Of a DNA stretch of 9,754 nt, positions 1-7,701 are shown in pieces. The notes below the pieces were generated by a model. The model did no database searches. It saw nothing but the letters and a program-made list of their open reading frames with translations, and was not told the DNA's origin. The stretch comes from Bacteroidales bacterium (GTDB lineage Bacteria > Bacteroidota > Bacteroidia > Bacteroidales > UBA12077), in the NCBI GenBank assembly GCA_030600865.1, contig JAUVUS010000055.1, positions 1-9,754 of the forward strand, written 5' to 3'. Position 1 is the stretch's first letter. Each line of letters begins with the position of its first letter. Both the position numbers and the translations under genes were made by a program.

Positions 1-414
1 AATAAGTCCTTCAATAACATGTGGATCGGTAATGGTTTTGTTCCTGCGTAAGGGAAATTCAAGATTTTCTCTAACTGTCATCGAATCATATAGTGCATTT
101 CCCTGAAAGATAAATCCCACCCTTGTTCTTAGTACATTAAGCTCTCGTGAGTTCATTTCAGCTACTTCTTTTCCGAAAACTTTAAGCGAACCGGCATCAG
201 GATAAATTAAACCGACAATACATTTTATGAGCACAGATTTTCCTATTCCGGATTTTCCTAAAATAACTAAATTTTCACCTTCCCGAACGGTCAGATTAAT
301 ATCTTTCAATACATTATTTCCATTAAAAGATTTTTTCAGATGTTCAATTTGAATAACAATTTCATGATTGTTGATCGTATTATTATTGATGATATTTTCT
401 TTTTGATTAATCAT
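1..414 (-). CDS. mlaF: MlaF-like ATPase of lipid ABC transporter (partial, N-terminal 138 residues)
   Basis: This is the nucleotide-binding subunit of an MCE/Mla-type ABC transporter, which powers movement of phospholipids or other lipids between the inner and outer membranes. It acts on the cytoplasmic face of the inner membrane. The reading frame is open from an ATG at 414 to the left edge, so the 3' part (signature motif, Walker B, H-loop) is missing. Visible features are the Walker A motif GKSGIGKS (residues 53-60) and a Q-loop with FQGNALYDSMTVREN (103-117), a form characteristic of MlaF-type ATPases. A hydrophilic, Asn-rich leader of about 17 residues precedes the conserved domain. The start lies one base after the mlaE stop (TAA-A-ATG), so the two are surely co-transcribed and probably translationally coupled. 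Family assignment is firm because of the MlaE neighbour. The lipid substrate is not shown by the sequence. Confidence 0.93.
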   Translation of the reverse strand, partial: MINQKENIINNNTINNHEIVIQIEHLKKSFNGNNVLKDINLTVREGENLVILGKSGIGKSVLIKCIVGLIYPDAGSLKVFGKEVAEMNSRELNVLRTRVGFIFQGNALYDSMTVRENLEFPLRRNKTITDPHVIEGLI

Positions 415-415
415 T

Positions 416-1258
416 TTAAACCGAGAAAATATGAAATACTTCTGATAACTGAACAGCAATTAAATCAATTATAAAAATTACCAAAGATGAAATAACTACT
501 GCTGAATTTGCAGCCTTGCCAACACCTTCAGTACCATTTTCAGAGAAATAACCTTTATAGCAACTAATAATACCTATAGCAAAACCAAAAAAGAATGTTT
601 TAATAGTTGCCGGAACCAGATCGTAATAATGTAAAGAATCAAAAGCCTGGTTTATAAATAATGGGAACGAGATAAAACCATGCATGTTTACTGCAATATA
701 AGAGCCAAAGAATGATATGGCATCAGAGTAAAAAACCAATATTGGAATCATAAAAGTTGTTGCAATTACGCGAGTTACAACAAGGTATTTCATTGGATTT
801 GTACCTGATACTTCCATTGCGTCTATTTGTTCGGTTACACGCATTGAGCCAAGCTCGGCGCCTATCCCCGAACCAATTTTGCCTGCACAAATCAAAGCTG
901 TAATTACAGGACCAATTTCACGTACGATGGATACAGAAACCATCCCCGGCAACCATGATTCAGCTCCAAACTCTGCCATAACAGGCCTTGATTGCAAGGT
1001 AAGTACAAGTCCCATAATAAATGCGGTTATTCCAATTAACGGAAGAGTACTTAATCCAATATTGTATGTTTGTTTTAGTAATTCTTTATGTTCGTAAGGT
1101 GGGCGAAATAATTCACGGAAGAATTTGCTTGTGAATTGACTTAAACCACCAATCTCATTTAAAAATGTTTCAACATTTTTAAATTGGGAAAGATCAAATT
1201 CCTTATAATTTGATTTTGTTGCTTTATTTCTAAATATTTTTTTAATATTTAGGTTCAT
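416..1258 (-). CDS. mlaE: MlaE-family permease of lipid ABC transporter
   Basis: This is the inner-membrane permease subunit of an MCE/Mla lipid transporter, partner of the ATPase encoded immediately downstream. The 280-residue product has the MlaE (DUF140) hallmark region: EIGPVITALICAGKIGSGIGAELG around residues 114-137, followed by SMRVTEQIDAMEVSGTNP (138-155), the coupling stretch expected to contact the ATPase. Hydrophobic segments lie near residues 67-88, 106-126, 160-190, 218-233 and 253-272. An N-terminal soluble extension of about 40 residues makes it slightly longer than the E. coli protein (about 260). I prefer the ATG at 1258; an in-frame GTG two codons upstream (1264) would give 282 residues, and neither has a convincing ribosome binding site. 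The substrate-binding MCE protein (MlaD-like) is not in the window and would be expected left of mlaF. An inverted repeat lies 37-81 bases upstream. Confidence 0.95.
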   Translation of the reverse strand: MNLNIKKIFRNKATKSNYKEFDLSQFKNVETFLNEIGGLSQFTSKFFRELFRPPYEHKELLKQTYNIGLSTLPLIGITAFIMGLVLTLQSRPVMAEFGAESWLPGMVSVSIVREIGPVITALICAGKIGSGIGAELGSMRVTEQIDAMEVSGTNPMKYLVVTRVIATTFMIPILVFYSDAISFFGSYIAVNMHGFISFPLFINQAFDSLHYYDLVPATIKTFFFGFAIGIISCYKGYFSENGTEGVGKAANSAVVISSLVIFIIDLIAVQLSEVFHIFSV

Positions 1259-1294
1259 AATCACTTTTTATTTGTTTAAATAAAAAGGTAAGTT

Positions 1295-1339
1295 ACAAAT
1301 TATTCATTGAAAAAATCTTTAAATGAATGCAAAATTTGT
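1295..1339 (-). repeat. Nested inverted repeat upstream of mlaE
   Basis: ACAAATT (1295-1301) and ATTCATT (1302-1308) are followed by a 13-base loop, then AATGAAT (1322-1328), a four-base bulge (gcaa) and AATTTGT (1333-1339). All 14 bases of each arm pair perfectly, interrupted only by the one-sided bulge. It sits between the stop of the thioredoxin-like gene and the mlaE start. Transcribed, it could fold into a long AT-rich hairpin; as DNA it could be an operator. No U-tract follows directly, so a classical terminator is not supported. Pairing is seen in the sequence; any function is inference. Confidence 0.4.
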
Positions 1340-1355
1340 TGAGAATTACTAAAAT

Positions 1356-1688
1356 CTAATTAAACATTAAATTGTATGGACGATCTATTTCTTTTCTAAG
1401 CTCTTCAATTCCGATGTTTCTGCTTTTACGCAAAAACTCTTTCCCATCGAAGAAAATTAAAATGGTCGGAACTGTAAAAATTGAATTCTGAGCAGCAATT
1501 TCAGGATAAAGTACTGTATCGGAATAAAACATCTCAATATTTGGAAATTCTGTTTGTAGCAAATTATGAATTTTAGGTTTCAATACTTTACATACATTGC
1601 ATTTCTCGTGCGAAAAATAAATTAAAGTTCCGGGAGTATTTTCTATAGTATTATTAAACTCTTCAATTGAAGTAATCGTATTAAGCAT
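1356..1688 (-). CDS. Thioredoxin-like protein with CNVC active site
   Basis: This is a 110-residue thioredoxin-fold protein, the normal size for a stand-alone thioredoxin. The CxxC motif is C30-N-V-C33 in the context YFSHEKCNVCKVLKP, with the conserved proline five residues after the second Cys (P38) and the cis-proline in FTVPT (P74). The usual Trp before the first Cys and the Gly-Pro between the cysteines are absent, so this is a divergent member and not the main thioredoxin. There is no signal peptide, so it should be cytoplasmic and could reduce disulfides or carry out thiol exchange. Its ATG shares a base with the stop of the upstream CoA-binding gene (TAATG), implying translational coupling and a shared job. 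The partner or substrate is unknown. The gene ends at a TAG, and a 97-base gap separates it from mlaE. Confidence 0.88.
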   Translation of the reverse strand: MLNTITSIEEFNNTIENTPGTLIYFSHEKCNVCKVLKPKIHNLLQTEFPNIEMFYSDTVLYPEIAAQNSIFTVPTILIFFDGKEFLRKSRNIGIEELRKEIDRPYNLMFN

Positions 1689-2047
1689 TAGTAATTATTT
1701 GAATTTAACATAATTAAAGTACATGCAATAGAAACTTCAATATTATTTTTCATTGCGAGTTCAATAAGTTCCTGGTTTTCTGAACCCGGGTTAAATATAA
1801 TTCGTTTTGGTGAAAGCTGTAAAATATAATCGTAATAATCTTTTTGATTGTCAGAATTGAGATATAATGTTACTGTGTGAATATTTTTAATTAAGGGTTT
1901 GCCAATAACGATTTTTTGCCACATAATATCACCTTCTCGAATTCCAATAGGAACCACCTCGTATCCATGACGAACCAGACTTTTTACCGCTTTATGCGAA
2001 AACCTGATTGGATTAGGGCTTGCTCCTAAAACAAGAGTTCTTTTCAT
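1688..2047 (-). CDS. CoA-binding domain protein (CoA_binding_2 / YccU-like)
   Basis: This is a small, 119-residue, single-domain Rossmann-fold protein resembling the YccU/CoA_binding_2 family. It shows the N-terminal nucleotide-loop pattern LVLGASPNPIRFSHKAVKSL (residues 5-24), the second strand GYEVVPIG (28-35), and a later FNPGSENQELIELAMKNNIEV segment (85-105) typical of the family. No catalytic residues are apparent. The family is known for a CoA-binding fold related to the succinyl-CoA synthetase N-terminal domain, but the physiological role of stand-alone members is poorly defined. The Met start at 2047 fits the conserved fold exactly. The gene overlaps the following thioredoxin-like gene by one base, so the two form a tight pair. 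No confident promoter is seen in the 124-base gap behind it, and it could be read through from ispF. CoA binding itself is inferred from the family. Confidence 0.88.
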   Translation of the reverse strand: MKRTLVLGASPNPIRFSHKAVKSLVRHGYEVVPIGIREGDIMWQKIVIGKPLIKNIHTVTLYLNSDNQKDYYDYILQLSPKRIIFNPGSENQELIELAMKNNIEVSIACTLIMLNSNNY

Positions 2048-2101
2048 GTTTAAAATCTTTTTGAACTGAAAAATTCAATGTGTTAATTTATTGCCTGTTC
2101 G

Positions 2102-2124
2102 TTATTATTGAAGTGCAATAATGA
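2102..2124. repeat. Inverted repeat between ispF and the CoA-binding gene
   Basis: ATTATTG (2104-2110), a five-base loop aagtg, and CAATAAT (2116-2122) form a perfect 7-base inverted repeat. It extends by one G-U pair and one T-A pair to 2102-2124. No T-run follows on either strand, so it is not a standard terminator. It lies about 55 bases before the start of the CoA-binding gene and could be a weak RNA hairpin or protein site. Chance is a real alternative in AT-rich DNA. Confidence 0.25.
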
Positions 2125-2142
2125 AATTCTTTTGTAAGATAT

Positions 2143-2173
2143 AAAAAAATAGCTAATAATGAAAGGACTATTT
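2143..2173 (-). terminator. Possible weak terminator after ispF
   Basis: On the minus strand AAATAG (2173-2168) pairs with CTATTT (2152-2147) across a 15-base loop, and the second arm runs into a stretch of seven T (2149-2143). The stem begins within the ispF stop region. The stem is short and entirely A/T apart from one G-C pair, so termination would be weak. It could still separate porU-porV-ispF from the downstream pair. Confidence 0.25.
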
Positions 2174-2654
2174 AAGCTGATTTTTGAATTAAAACAACAG
2201 CATGAGCTGCAATGCCTTCTTCTCTGCCAATAAATCCTAATTTTTCTGTGGTAGTAGCTTTTACAGAAATATTATCTTGGTCAGTATTTATAATATCTGC
2301 TAGTGTTTTTGTTATTTCAGGTATGTAATTCTTGATTTTGGGTTTCTGTAAACAAATAGTAGAATCGATATTAACTAAAGAATATCCTTTGTCTGAAATG
2401 ATATTCATTGTTTTTTGCAATAATATTTTGCTGTCGATATTTTTAAATTCAGGATCTGTATCCGGAAAATGAAAACCAATATCACGCATAGCGGCAGCAC
2501 CTAAAAGTGCATCACAAATGGCATGAATTAAAACATCACCATCGGAGTGTGCAATACATCCTTTAGAATGAGGGATTTTTAATCCTCCAAGGTATAAATT
2601 TCTACCTTCTTCTAATTGATGTACATCATAACCGTATCCGATTCTAAAATTCAT
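2172..2654 (-). CDS. ispF: 2-C-methyl-D-erythritol 2,4-cyclodiphosphate synthase
   Basis: This enzyme of the MEP isoprenoid pathway converts CDP-methylerythritol 2-phosphate to the cyclic 2,4-diphosphate with release of CMP, in the cytoplasm, as a homotrimer. At 160 residues it has the usual length. The metal ligands are present: D10 and H12 in GYDVH (8-12) and H44 in HSDGDVLIHAICDALLGA (36-53). The C-terminal ATTTEKLGFIGREEGIAAHA (133-152) carries the conserved Thr-Thr-Glu stretch near the cytidine site. The ATG directly follows the porV stop (TAAATG, no spacer), so ispF is the third gene of the porU-porV transcript and is likely translationally coupled to porV. I recall the same porV-ispF adjacency in Porphyromonas gingivalis. 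The link seems to be gene order and not shared function. No defect is visible. Confidence 0.98.
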   Translation of the reverse strand: MNFRIGYGYDVHQLEEGRNLYLGGLKIPHSKGCIAHSDGDVLIHAICDALLGAAAMRDIGFHFPDTDPEFKNIDSKILLQKTMNIISDKGYSLVNIDSTICLQKPKIKNYIPEITKTLADIINTDQDNISVKATTTEKLGFIGREEGIAAHAVVLIQKSA

Positions 2655-3836
2655 TTATCCTTGTTTTTCTCGTTGTTGTAATCTAAATGCCTGAAAATCC
2701 AGACCTAATGTAAATCGTACAGTATTAGCTAAAGGATTGTTTTGTTTAACAGGAATCAAATAAGAAAAATCAATGGTGAATACATTAAGCTTCAAACCGG
2801 CACCAACCGAAAAATATTTCCTGTTACCTTTAGTTTCATGTTCGTGAAAATATCCGGCACGAACAGCAAATTGATTAGCATACCAGTATTCTGCGCCTAC
2901 GGAGTATTTAATTTCGTGTAATTCTTCTTCCCAGCCACCTGGTGCATCGTAAAAAGATTGAATCATTCCTTCTAGGACTGAAACATCAGGGTCTTCTCCA
3001 AAGAAAGTGCTATCAATAGTTGCAGGCGGAGTTGGTACCAAAAATTTATTTAAATCTAAAGATAGAGTTAAAGAGTTATATTCATCAATATTATATTTTA
3101 ATGCTGTACCAATTCTTAAATTGGTTGGTAAAAAATCCTTTTGAATATCGGTGTATGAAATTTTAGAACCTATATTTGAAATATTAATACCAACTGACCA
3201 GGTAGCATTTTGTTCTCCTAACTTAAGTTTATCATTGAAATAATACATTGATACATCGGCAGCAACAGCGTTCCCTGCTTTTGTTTCTCCTCCCGCAACT
3301 ATGGCACCACCTGTAATATCGGATCGGATATATCTGAATGCAACTCCTCCGGAAATTTTTTCAGAGAATGCCCTGGCATAGGTTACATCAAATGACATTT
3401 CGTAAGGTGAATGTTGTCCGTTATATTCTCCGAATTCATCTGTAAACTGAATATCTCCCAGGTCAAAATATAATAATGTTGCAGCTACTGTTTGTTTTTC
3501 GTCAATTCTTTTATAAAAAGATAAATATCCTAAGTTTATATCATTTACCAAATTTCGTAACCATGGAGTATATGATACTGAAAGTCCCATATCACTATCA
3601 ATAAAAGCATATTTAGCCGGATTCCAGTGCATTGAATTATAATCAGGCGAAGTAGCTGCGCCGACATCACCCATTGCTCCGGCTCTTGAATCAGGGGCGA
3701 TTGTTAAAAACGATGCAGAATATTCAAGTGGATTATTTGCTCCGGCCAGTTCCTCTGTCGTAATATCTCCATTCTGGCCATGCATTGTTTGTCCTAAAAA
3801 AGTCAACAATGCAATTGCAATAAATTTTTTCTTCAT
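2655..3836 (-). CDS. porV: T9SS outer-membrane protein PorV (LptO)
   Basis: PorV is an outer-membrane beta-barrel of the FadL-like type that carries type IX cargo from the translocon to the surface and holds the PorU sortase there. The 393-residue precursor begins with a signal peptide (MKKKFIAIALLTFLGQTMHG), probably cleaved before Q21. The family signature follows as FLTIAPDSRAGAMGDVGAAT (residues 43-62) and then the SMHWNPAKYAF segment (68-78). The remainder is alternating amphipathic strand sequence, with aromatic girdle residues and a longer loop near 275-305. The last strand (VRFTLGLDFQAF) is followed by a short charged tail of about ten residues. The gene lies 58 bases after porU and abuts ispF. 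A TATATTTG box in the porU-porV gap suggests its own promoter in addition to read-through from porU. The neighbouring porU makes the assignment very secure against the paralogue PorQ. Confidence 0.96.
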   Translation of the reverse strand: MKKKFIAIALLTFLGQTMHGQNGDITTEELAGANNPLEYSASFLTIAPDSRAGAMGDVGAATSPDYNSMHWNPAKYAFIDSDMGLSVSYTPWLRNLVNDINLGYLSFYKRIDEKQTVAATLLYFDLGDIQFTDEFGEYNGQHSPYEMSFDVTYARAFSEKISGGVAFRYIRSDITGGAIVAGGETKAGNAVAADVSMYYFNDKLKLGEQNATWSVGINISNIGSKISYTDIQKDFLPTNLRIGTALKYNIDEYNSLTLSLDLNKFLVPTPPATIDSTFFGEDPDVSVLEGMIQSFYDAPGGWEEELHEIKYSVGAEYWYANQFAVRAGYFHEHETKGNRKYFSVGAGLKLNVFTIDFSYLIPVKQNNPLANTVRFTLGLDFQAFRLQQREKQG

Positions 3837-3860
3837 AGTTCACTAAAAATATAAGAGCTG

Positions 3861-3890
3861 CAAATATAGAATTATTTGCCGATTAACAAT
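3861..3890 (-). promoter_or_regulatory. Candidate Bacteroidetes-type promoter for porV
   Basis: On the minus strand TATATTTG (3868-3861) is an exact match to the TAnnTTTG -7 element. ATTG (3890-3887), three of four bases of the TTTG -33 element, lies 18 bases upstream, slightly shorter than the usual 19-21. The -7 box ends 24 bases before the porV ATG. It would allow porV and ispF to be made in excess of porU, which fits PorV serving both as anchor and as cargo shuttle. Motif seen; activity inferred. Confidence 0.5.
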
Positions 3891-3894
3891 GAAA

Positions 3895-6800
3895 TTATTT
3901 TAAAATAACAAGCTTCTCAATTTTCTTAACTGTTTCTCCATCAATTGTTCTAACCTTGATTTGATATATATAAACACCTCTTCCGATTATATCTCCAAAG
4001 TCATCCAGCCCATCCCAGTTAATAGGTTCAGAACGAAAAGCATTCGAATTTATTATTGTATTAATTGTTTTTACAAGTTTGCCTGAAACTGTAAATATTT
4101 GAATTAGAATTTCCAAATCTTCGTTAGGCCTGTTGTGATCGAAATAAAATGAAGTTTGTTCGGTAAATGGATTAGGATAATTAAATAGATTTTTTATAGC
4201 TAAATTTTCTGATTCAGCTACAATAAAATCCAGATTTTCTTCAGATGAATTATTATAAACATCCCAAACTTTTAATTTTAAATTATGATCGCCATCTTCC
4301 AGTTCGGAAAATAAATATTCTATCTTCCCTTTCTGATAATCATCAATATCAGATTCATAGTAATCATTTAAAACAATAAGATTATTGCTATTATTATCAA
4401 GTGTTATAGTAATATCATGGCCTATACCATTTCCGACAGTATTTATACCGCTACTATCTGTAAGTACGGCAAACAGTCTTGGGTTTTCGTCAGTAACACC
4501 ACCTGAAACAAAGTTTTCATCATTCATATATAATTGAACATTAGGGCCAATGTTGTCGAGTTCTGCATTATCGTTTGAACCACCAATTATAAAATCATCA
4601 AAATAACCTTTTGCATCATTATTTGTGCTTAAAGAGTAGTAGCTTATTTTACCATAATCAAAATGGTAAGAAATATCTTTAGGAACAACAAAACTAAATT
4701 GAAATTTTCCGTTTATAACACTTGCTTTACCTTTATAAAGTATATTATTCTGAGTCTGAAATTCCATTGGGTTGCCACCATCATTCCCCAAAGTAGTTAT
4801 TGTTCTTTTTTTATCTAATACCAATGGATATACTATACCATTGTACGAAAGTGTTAAAGCACCTGAATTATTTTCTATATGTCCGTGAAAGGTAACTTTT
4901 GTTAATGCTTTTAAAGTATCGGTATAATCACTTACGCTATTATGATTTATTGAATCGGTAATAATATTGTATTCTGGCAATGGCATTTTTAATGCAGGAT
5001 CGCCTAATAAAGTAAAGTTTCGTTTATTGTTTTCTGTTCCGGAAGCGTTTTTTGATAATCTCATGATATCACCTAAAGCTCGGGTATTTCCTTTGTAATC
5101 TTTTTCAAAAACATAGTTATAAAAATTACGGTTTAAAGTATAGTTAGGACTCGAGTAAACCAGCCTGGTTGTTGAAAAAAGAGCAATACCTCCACCCTTG
5201 GGGTTAAGTAAAACCAATTCGCCTGCCGAAGTATATTTATGATTATCGAAACGACTAAATTCGCAGGTTGCAGTCATAAATACTGCAAGTTTATCGAAAT
5301 TTACCAGGGAGTTAATATCATCGATAGAAAGTACCCGTTCATGTGCTAATCCACTTTCTCCTCCATGTCCGGTATAATTAAAAATCAAAATGCCATTGTT
5401 AATTACGTCGTTTATTAACCTGTTAACCTCAGGATAGCTTTCATTAATGGCTGATGATTCCTGAGGAAAAGCATCGAGATATAATTTGTTAATAAAGAAA
5501 TACTGATAGGTCGTATCTACAAAACTTGCTAAACGATCAGCATCGCGCATATGAATATTATTGTCTTCGTCATCACCAACAAAACAGATTGAATTAATCC
5601 AGGCTCCTTTATTTTCAATGTTTAAATATGATTTTATTTTCTCAACTATTTGTTGAGCCTCTTCAGTTGATTTTACAGGAAATCTGCCAATTCCGATATC
5701 GACTAAACCGGAATTATCAGCTTCTACATTATCTGTAGCATCAAGCAATCCAAAAAAATCATCTGTTACAAATGATGTAGTTGGATTTAGAGAATTTTCT
5801 GACTGATAAGTTAAAATGTAATTTATATTACTGGCAGTTATTGATTTATGATCGTAAGAACCATCGCCTATAAATAATAAATATTTTAATGTATCGGTAG
5901 CGGATGGCCTGTCATAAATCATTCTGACAAAATTTCTGATTGCTGTAGCATCATGTGCCCCGGATGAAAACTCATTGAAGATTTGTTCCGGAGTAACTAT
6001 TACAACTGATAATCCATCTTGTTGTTCATGGATATCTGCTATTTCATTTGCTTGTGAAATAAAATCAGGATGTGTAACTATAACCATATCCCGATGATTA
6101 ATACTATGCAGATTCTGATTTTCAATATTCCCAATTAATTCGGGAAATAAAAGATTATCTGTATTAAACGCAATAAATTCGTTTAACCCCAGTTCAACAG
6201 TTACTTTAACCTTATTATTCGAGATGCTTAAATCTTCAGGTTGAAGAGGGTTTGTAACATTCCATACTTTTGTTGATGAACCAGTATTCTGGATTTCAAA
6301 TTCTATAATTTTTGGTACTGTTTCGGAATTAAAATATCTAAAAAGAAGTTGATCATCACTCATCGATAATTGACATTCTGCATTTAAAGTTATATAATCG
6401 AGCCAACCTTCAGACGACGACGAAGATTTATTATAATTTATGGTAATGGAAAAATTATCATTTGAGCTTGTAAAATTACCTTCAGCAATATTTCTAATTG
6501 CATAAGTAGATGTGTATGAGCTCATATTTACAGCTGCTATTTCCGGGTTGGCAATTGTTTGAGAACCTGATGTGATATTGAATGTTGTATTAGCTGATGA
6601 TCTTGCAGCCAAAGCAGTTTTTAAACGAATAGGAGATGACGTTACAAGATTTGGAAACTCAAACTCAAAACTATAATTAGTTGTTATATCAAAATGTTCA
6701 CCAAACCATAATTGACCGGATTCAAGTAGATTTTCCTGTTCAATTTCATGGTGGAGATAGTCTGAAAAAGCAGTGACAGTAGCTGTAGTAGTTCCTGAAG

Positions 6801-7701
6801 GATTGTTTATTGTATTCACAGCAGATAATGATCCAACATCTGTTGTTAAAAAGAAATAATTATTAATGGAGTAAATGTGTTTTGTTAAATAATAAAAATC
6901 ATCAGTCGTATCATATTGCCATTCATCGGGCCCTTTAGCATAGAATAAAACATAATCACCGGTATTAAAAATTCCGTCGCTCCCTTTATCAAAGTAAATC
7001 GGGTTTTGATTTAAATCATCCTGGCAAGGTTCTGTGTTAAGTATAGGGAGCATTCCTGAAGAATTACCATAAATTTTTAAATTACCCGGATTTGCAAACC
7101 CCATATCAATTAATTCGGAATAAGATATTTTATAAATCCCGTTTTGATTTAATCTGATTTTTACCCAAGTTCCATTTTTAAGCACTGATTCTGAGATAAA
7201 ACTTTTAGTTTTTAAACTAGCTCGTACCACATCGGTTTTAGGTATTATCTCTATATTAAAAGAAACAACTTTTTCGATTTGTCCGTTTAAACGATTGTTT
7301 CTTAAGGGTAATATATTTAATTGTATGTACGTCTGTTTCCTTTTATAACTGATTTTTGATTCGTATGAAATGTTTTCCGGGATTTGATTTTTGTATTTTA
7401 ATATAGCCTGTTCTTTACCGGTAAGTTTTTCATACTTAATATTTGTGACTTTCAGGTCGACATATGGTGAATTTACTTTTATAAGCTCAAAATAATATGG
7501 ATAAAAATTTTCATGATTATAATAATTAGCATTTTCAAAAAACAGGAATTCTGTTTTATTAATATTTTTCTGGCTAAGCTTGTAATAATGTGAAATTGTT
7601 TTGGGTGAATCCCAGGTTATTTTTCGGTTTAATGTTCTCTTTTGACCAAATGTGTATAAAATGATGAAAAATAATAGACTAAAAATGAGTATTCTTTTCA
7701 T
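3895..7701 (-). CDS. porU: T9SS C-terminal signal peptidase / sortase PorU
   Basis: PorU is the surface-located gingipain-family (peptidase C25) cysteine protease that removes the C-terminal signal of T9SS cargo and links it to the anchoring lipopolysaccharide. The 1268-residue product starts at the ATG at 7701, giving a clear signal peptide (MKRILIFSLLFFIILYTFGQ); the frame extends ten codons further to a TTG, which I reject because it spoils the leader. Residues about 20-530 form the N-terminal region. The C25 domain spans about 535-910, with FIGDGSYDHK (610-619), DIGIGRFPVKSTEEA (668-682), the catalytic His in NYTGHGG (H779) and the catalytic Cys in TATCEFS (C813). After Ig-like sequence, the end (about 1168-1268) is a retained type A CTD-like/FlgD-like domain beginning NLFNYPNPF and closing with KKIEKLVILK. 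It is first in the porU-porV-ispF run. Both catalytic residues are intact. Confidence 0.96.
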   Translation of the reverse strand: MKRILIFSLLFFIILYTFGQKRTLNRKITWDSPKTISHYYKLSQKNINKTEFLFFENANYYNHENFYPYYFELIKVNSPYVDLKVTNIKYEKLTGKEQAILKYKNQIPENISYESKISYKRKQTYIQLNILPLRNNRLNGQIEKVVSFNIEIIPKTDVVRASLKTKSFISESVLKNGTWVKIRLNQNGIYKISYSELIDMGFANPGNLKIYGNSSGMLPILNTEPCQDDLNQNPIYFDKGSDGIFNTGDYVLFYAKGPDEWQYDTTDDFYYLTKHIYSINNYFFLTTDVGSLSAVNTINNPSGTTTATVTAFSDYLHHEIEQENLLESGQLWFGEHFDITTNYSFEFEFPNLVTSSPIRLKTALAARSSANTTFNITSGSQTIANPEIAAVNMSSYTSTYAIRNIAEGNFTSSNDNFSITINYNKSSSSSEGWLDYITLNAECQLSMSDDQLLFRYFNSETVPKIIEFEIQNTGSSTKVWNVTNPLQPEDLSISNNKVKVTVELGLNEFIAFNTDNLLFPELIGNIENQNLHSINHRDMVIVTHPDFISQANEIADIHEQQDGLSVVIVTPEQIFNEFSSGAHDATAIRNFVRMIYDRPSATDTLKYLLFIGDGSYDHKSITASNINYILTYQSENSLNPTTSFVTDDFFGLLDATDNVEADNSGLVDIGIGRFPVKSTEEAQQIVEKIKSYLNIENKGAWINSICFVGDDEDNNIHMRDADRLASFVDTTYQYFFINKLYLDAFPQESSAINESYPEVNRLINDVINNGILIFNYTGHGGESGLAHERVLSIDDINSLVNFDKLAVFMTATCEFSRFDNHKYTSAGELVLLNPKGGGIALFSTTRLVYSSPNYTLNRNFYNYVFEKDYKGNTRALGDIMRLSKNASGTENNKRNFTLLGDPALKMPLPEYNIITDSINHNSVSDYTDTLKALTKVTFHGHIENNSGALTLSYNGIVYPLVLDKKRTITTLGNDGGNPMEFQTQNNILYKGKASVINGKFQFSFVVPKDISYHFDYGKISYYSLSTNNDAKGYFDDFIIGGSNDNAELDNIGPNVQLYMNDENFVSGGVTDENPRLFAVLTDSSGINTVGNGIGHDITITLDNNSNNLIVLNDYYESDIDDYQKGKIEYLFSELEDGDHNLKLKVWDVYNNSSEENLDFIVAESENLAIKNLFNYPNPFTEQTSFYFDHNRPNEDLEILIQIFTVSGKLVKTINTIINSNAFRSEPINWDGLDDFGDIIGRGVYIYQIKVRTIDGETVKKIEKLVILK

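Noticed and set aside
879..1097. A 72-codon plus-strand open frame inside mlaE
   Set aside because: It is antisense to a well-conserved MlaE region, resembles no known family and has no promoter signal; it is a shadow of mlaE.
6410..6430. Short tandem codon run giving five serines in PorU (residues 426-430)
   Set aside because: It is only a few triplets in a linker of the N-terminal region, too short to treat as a functional repeat or phase-variable tract.
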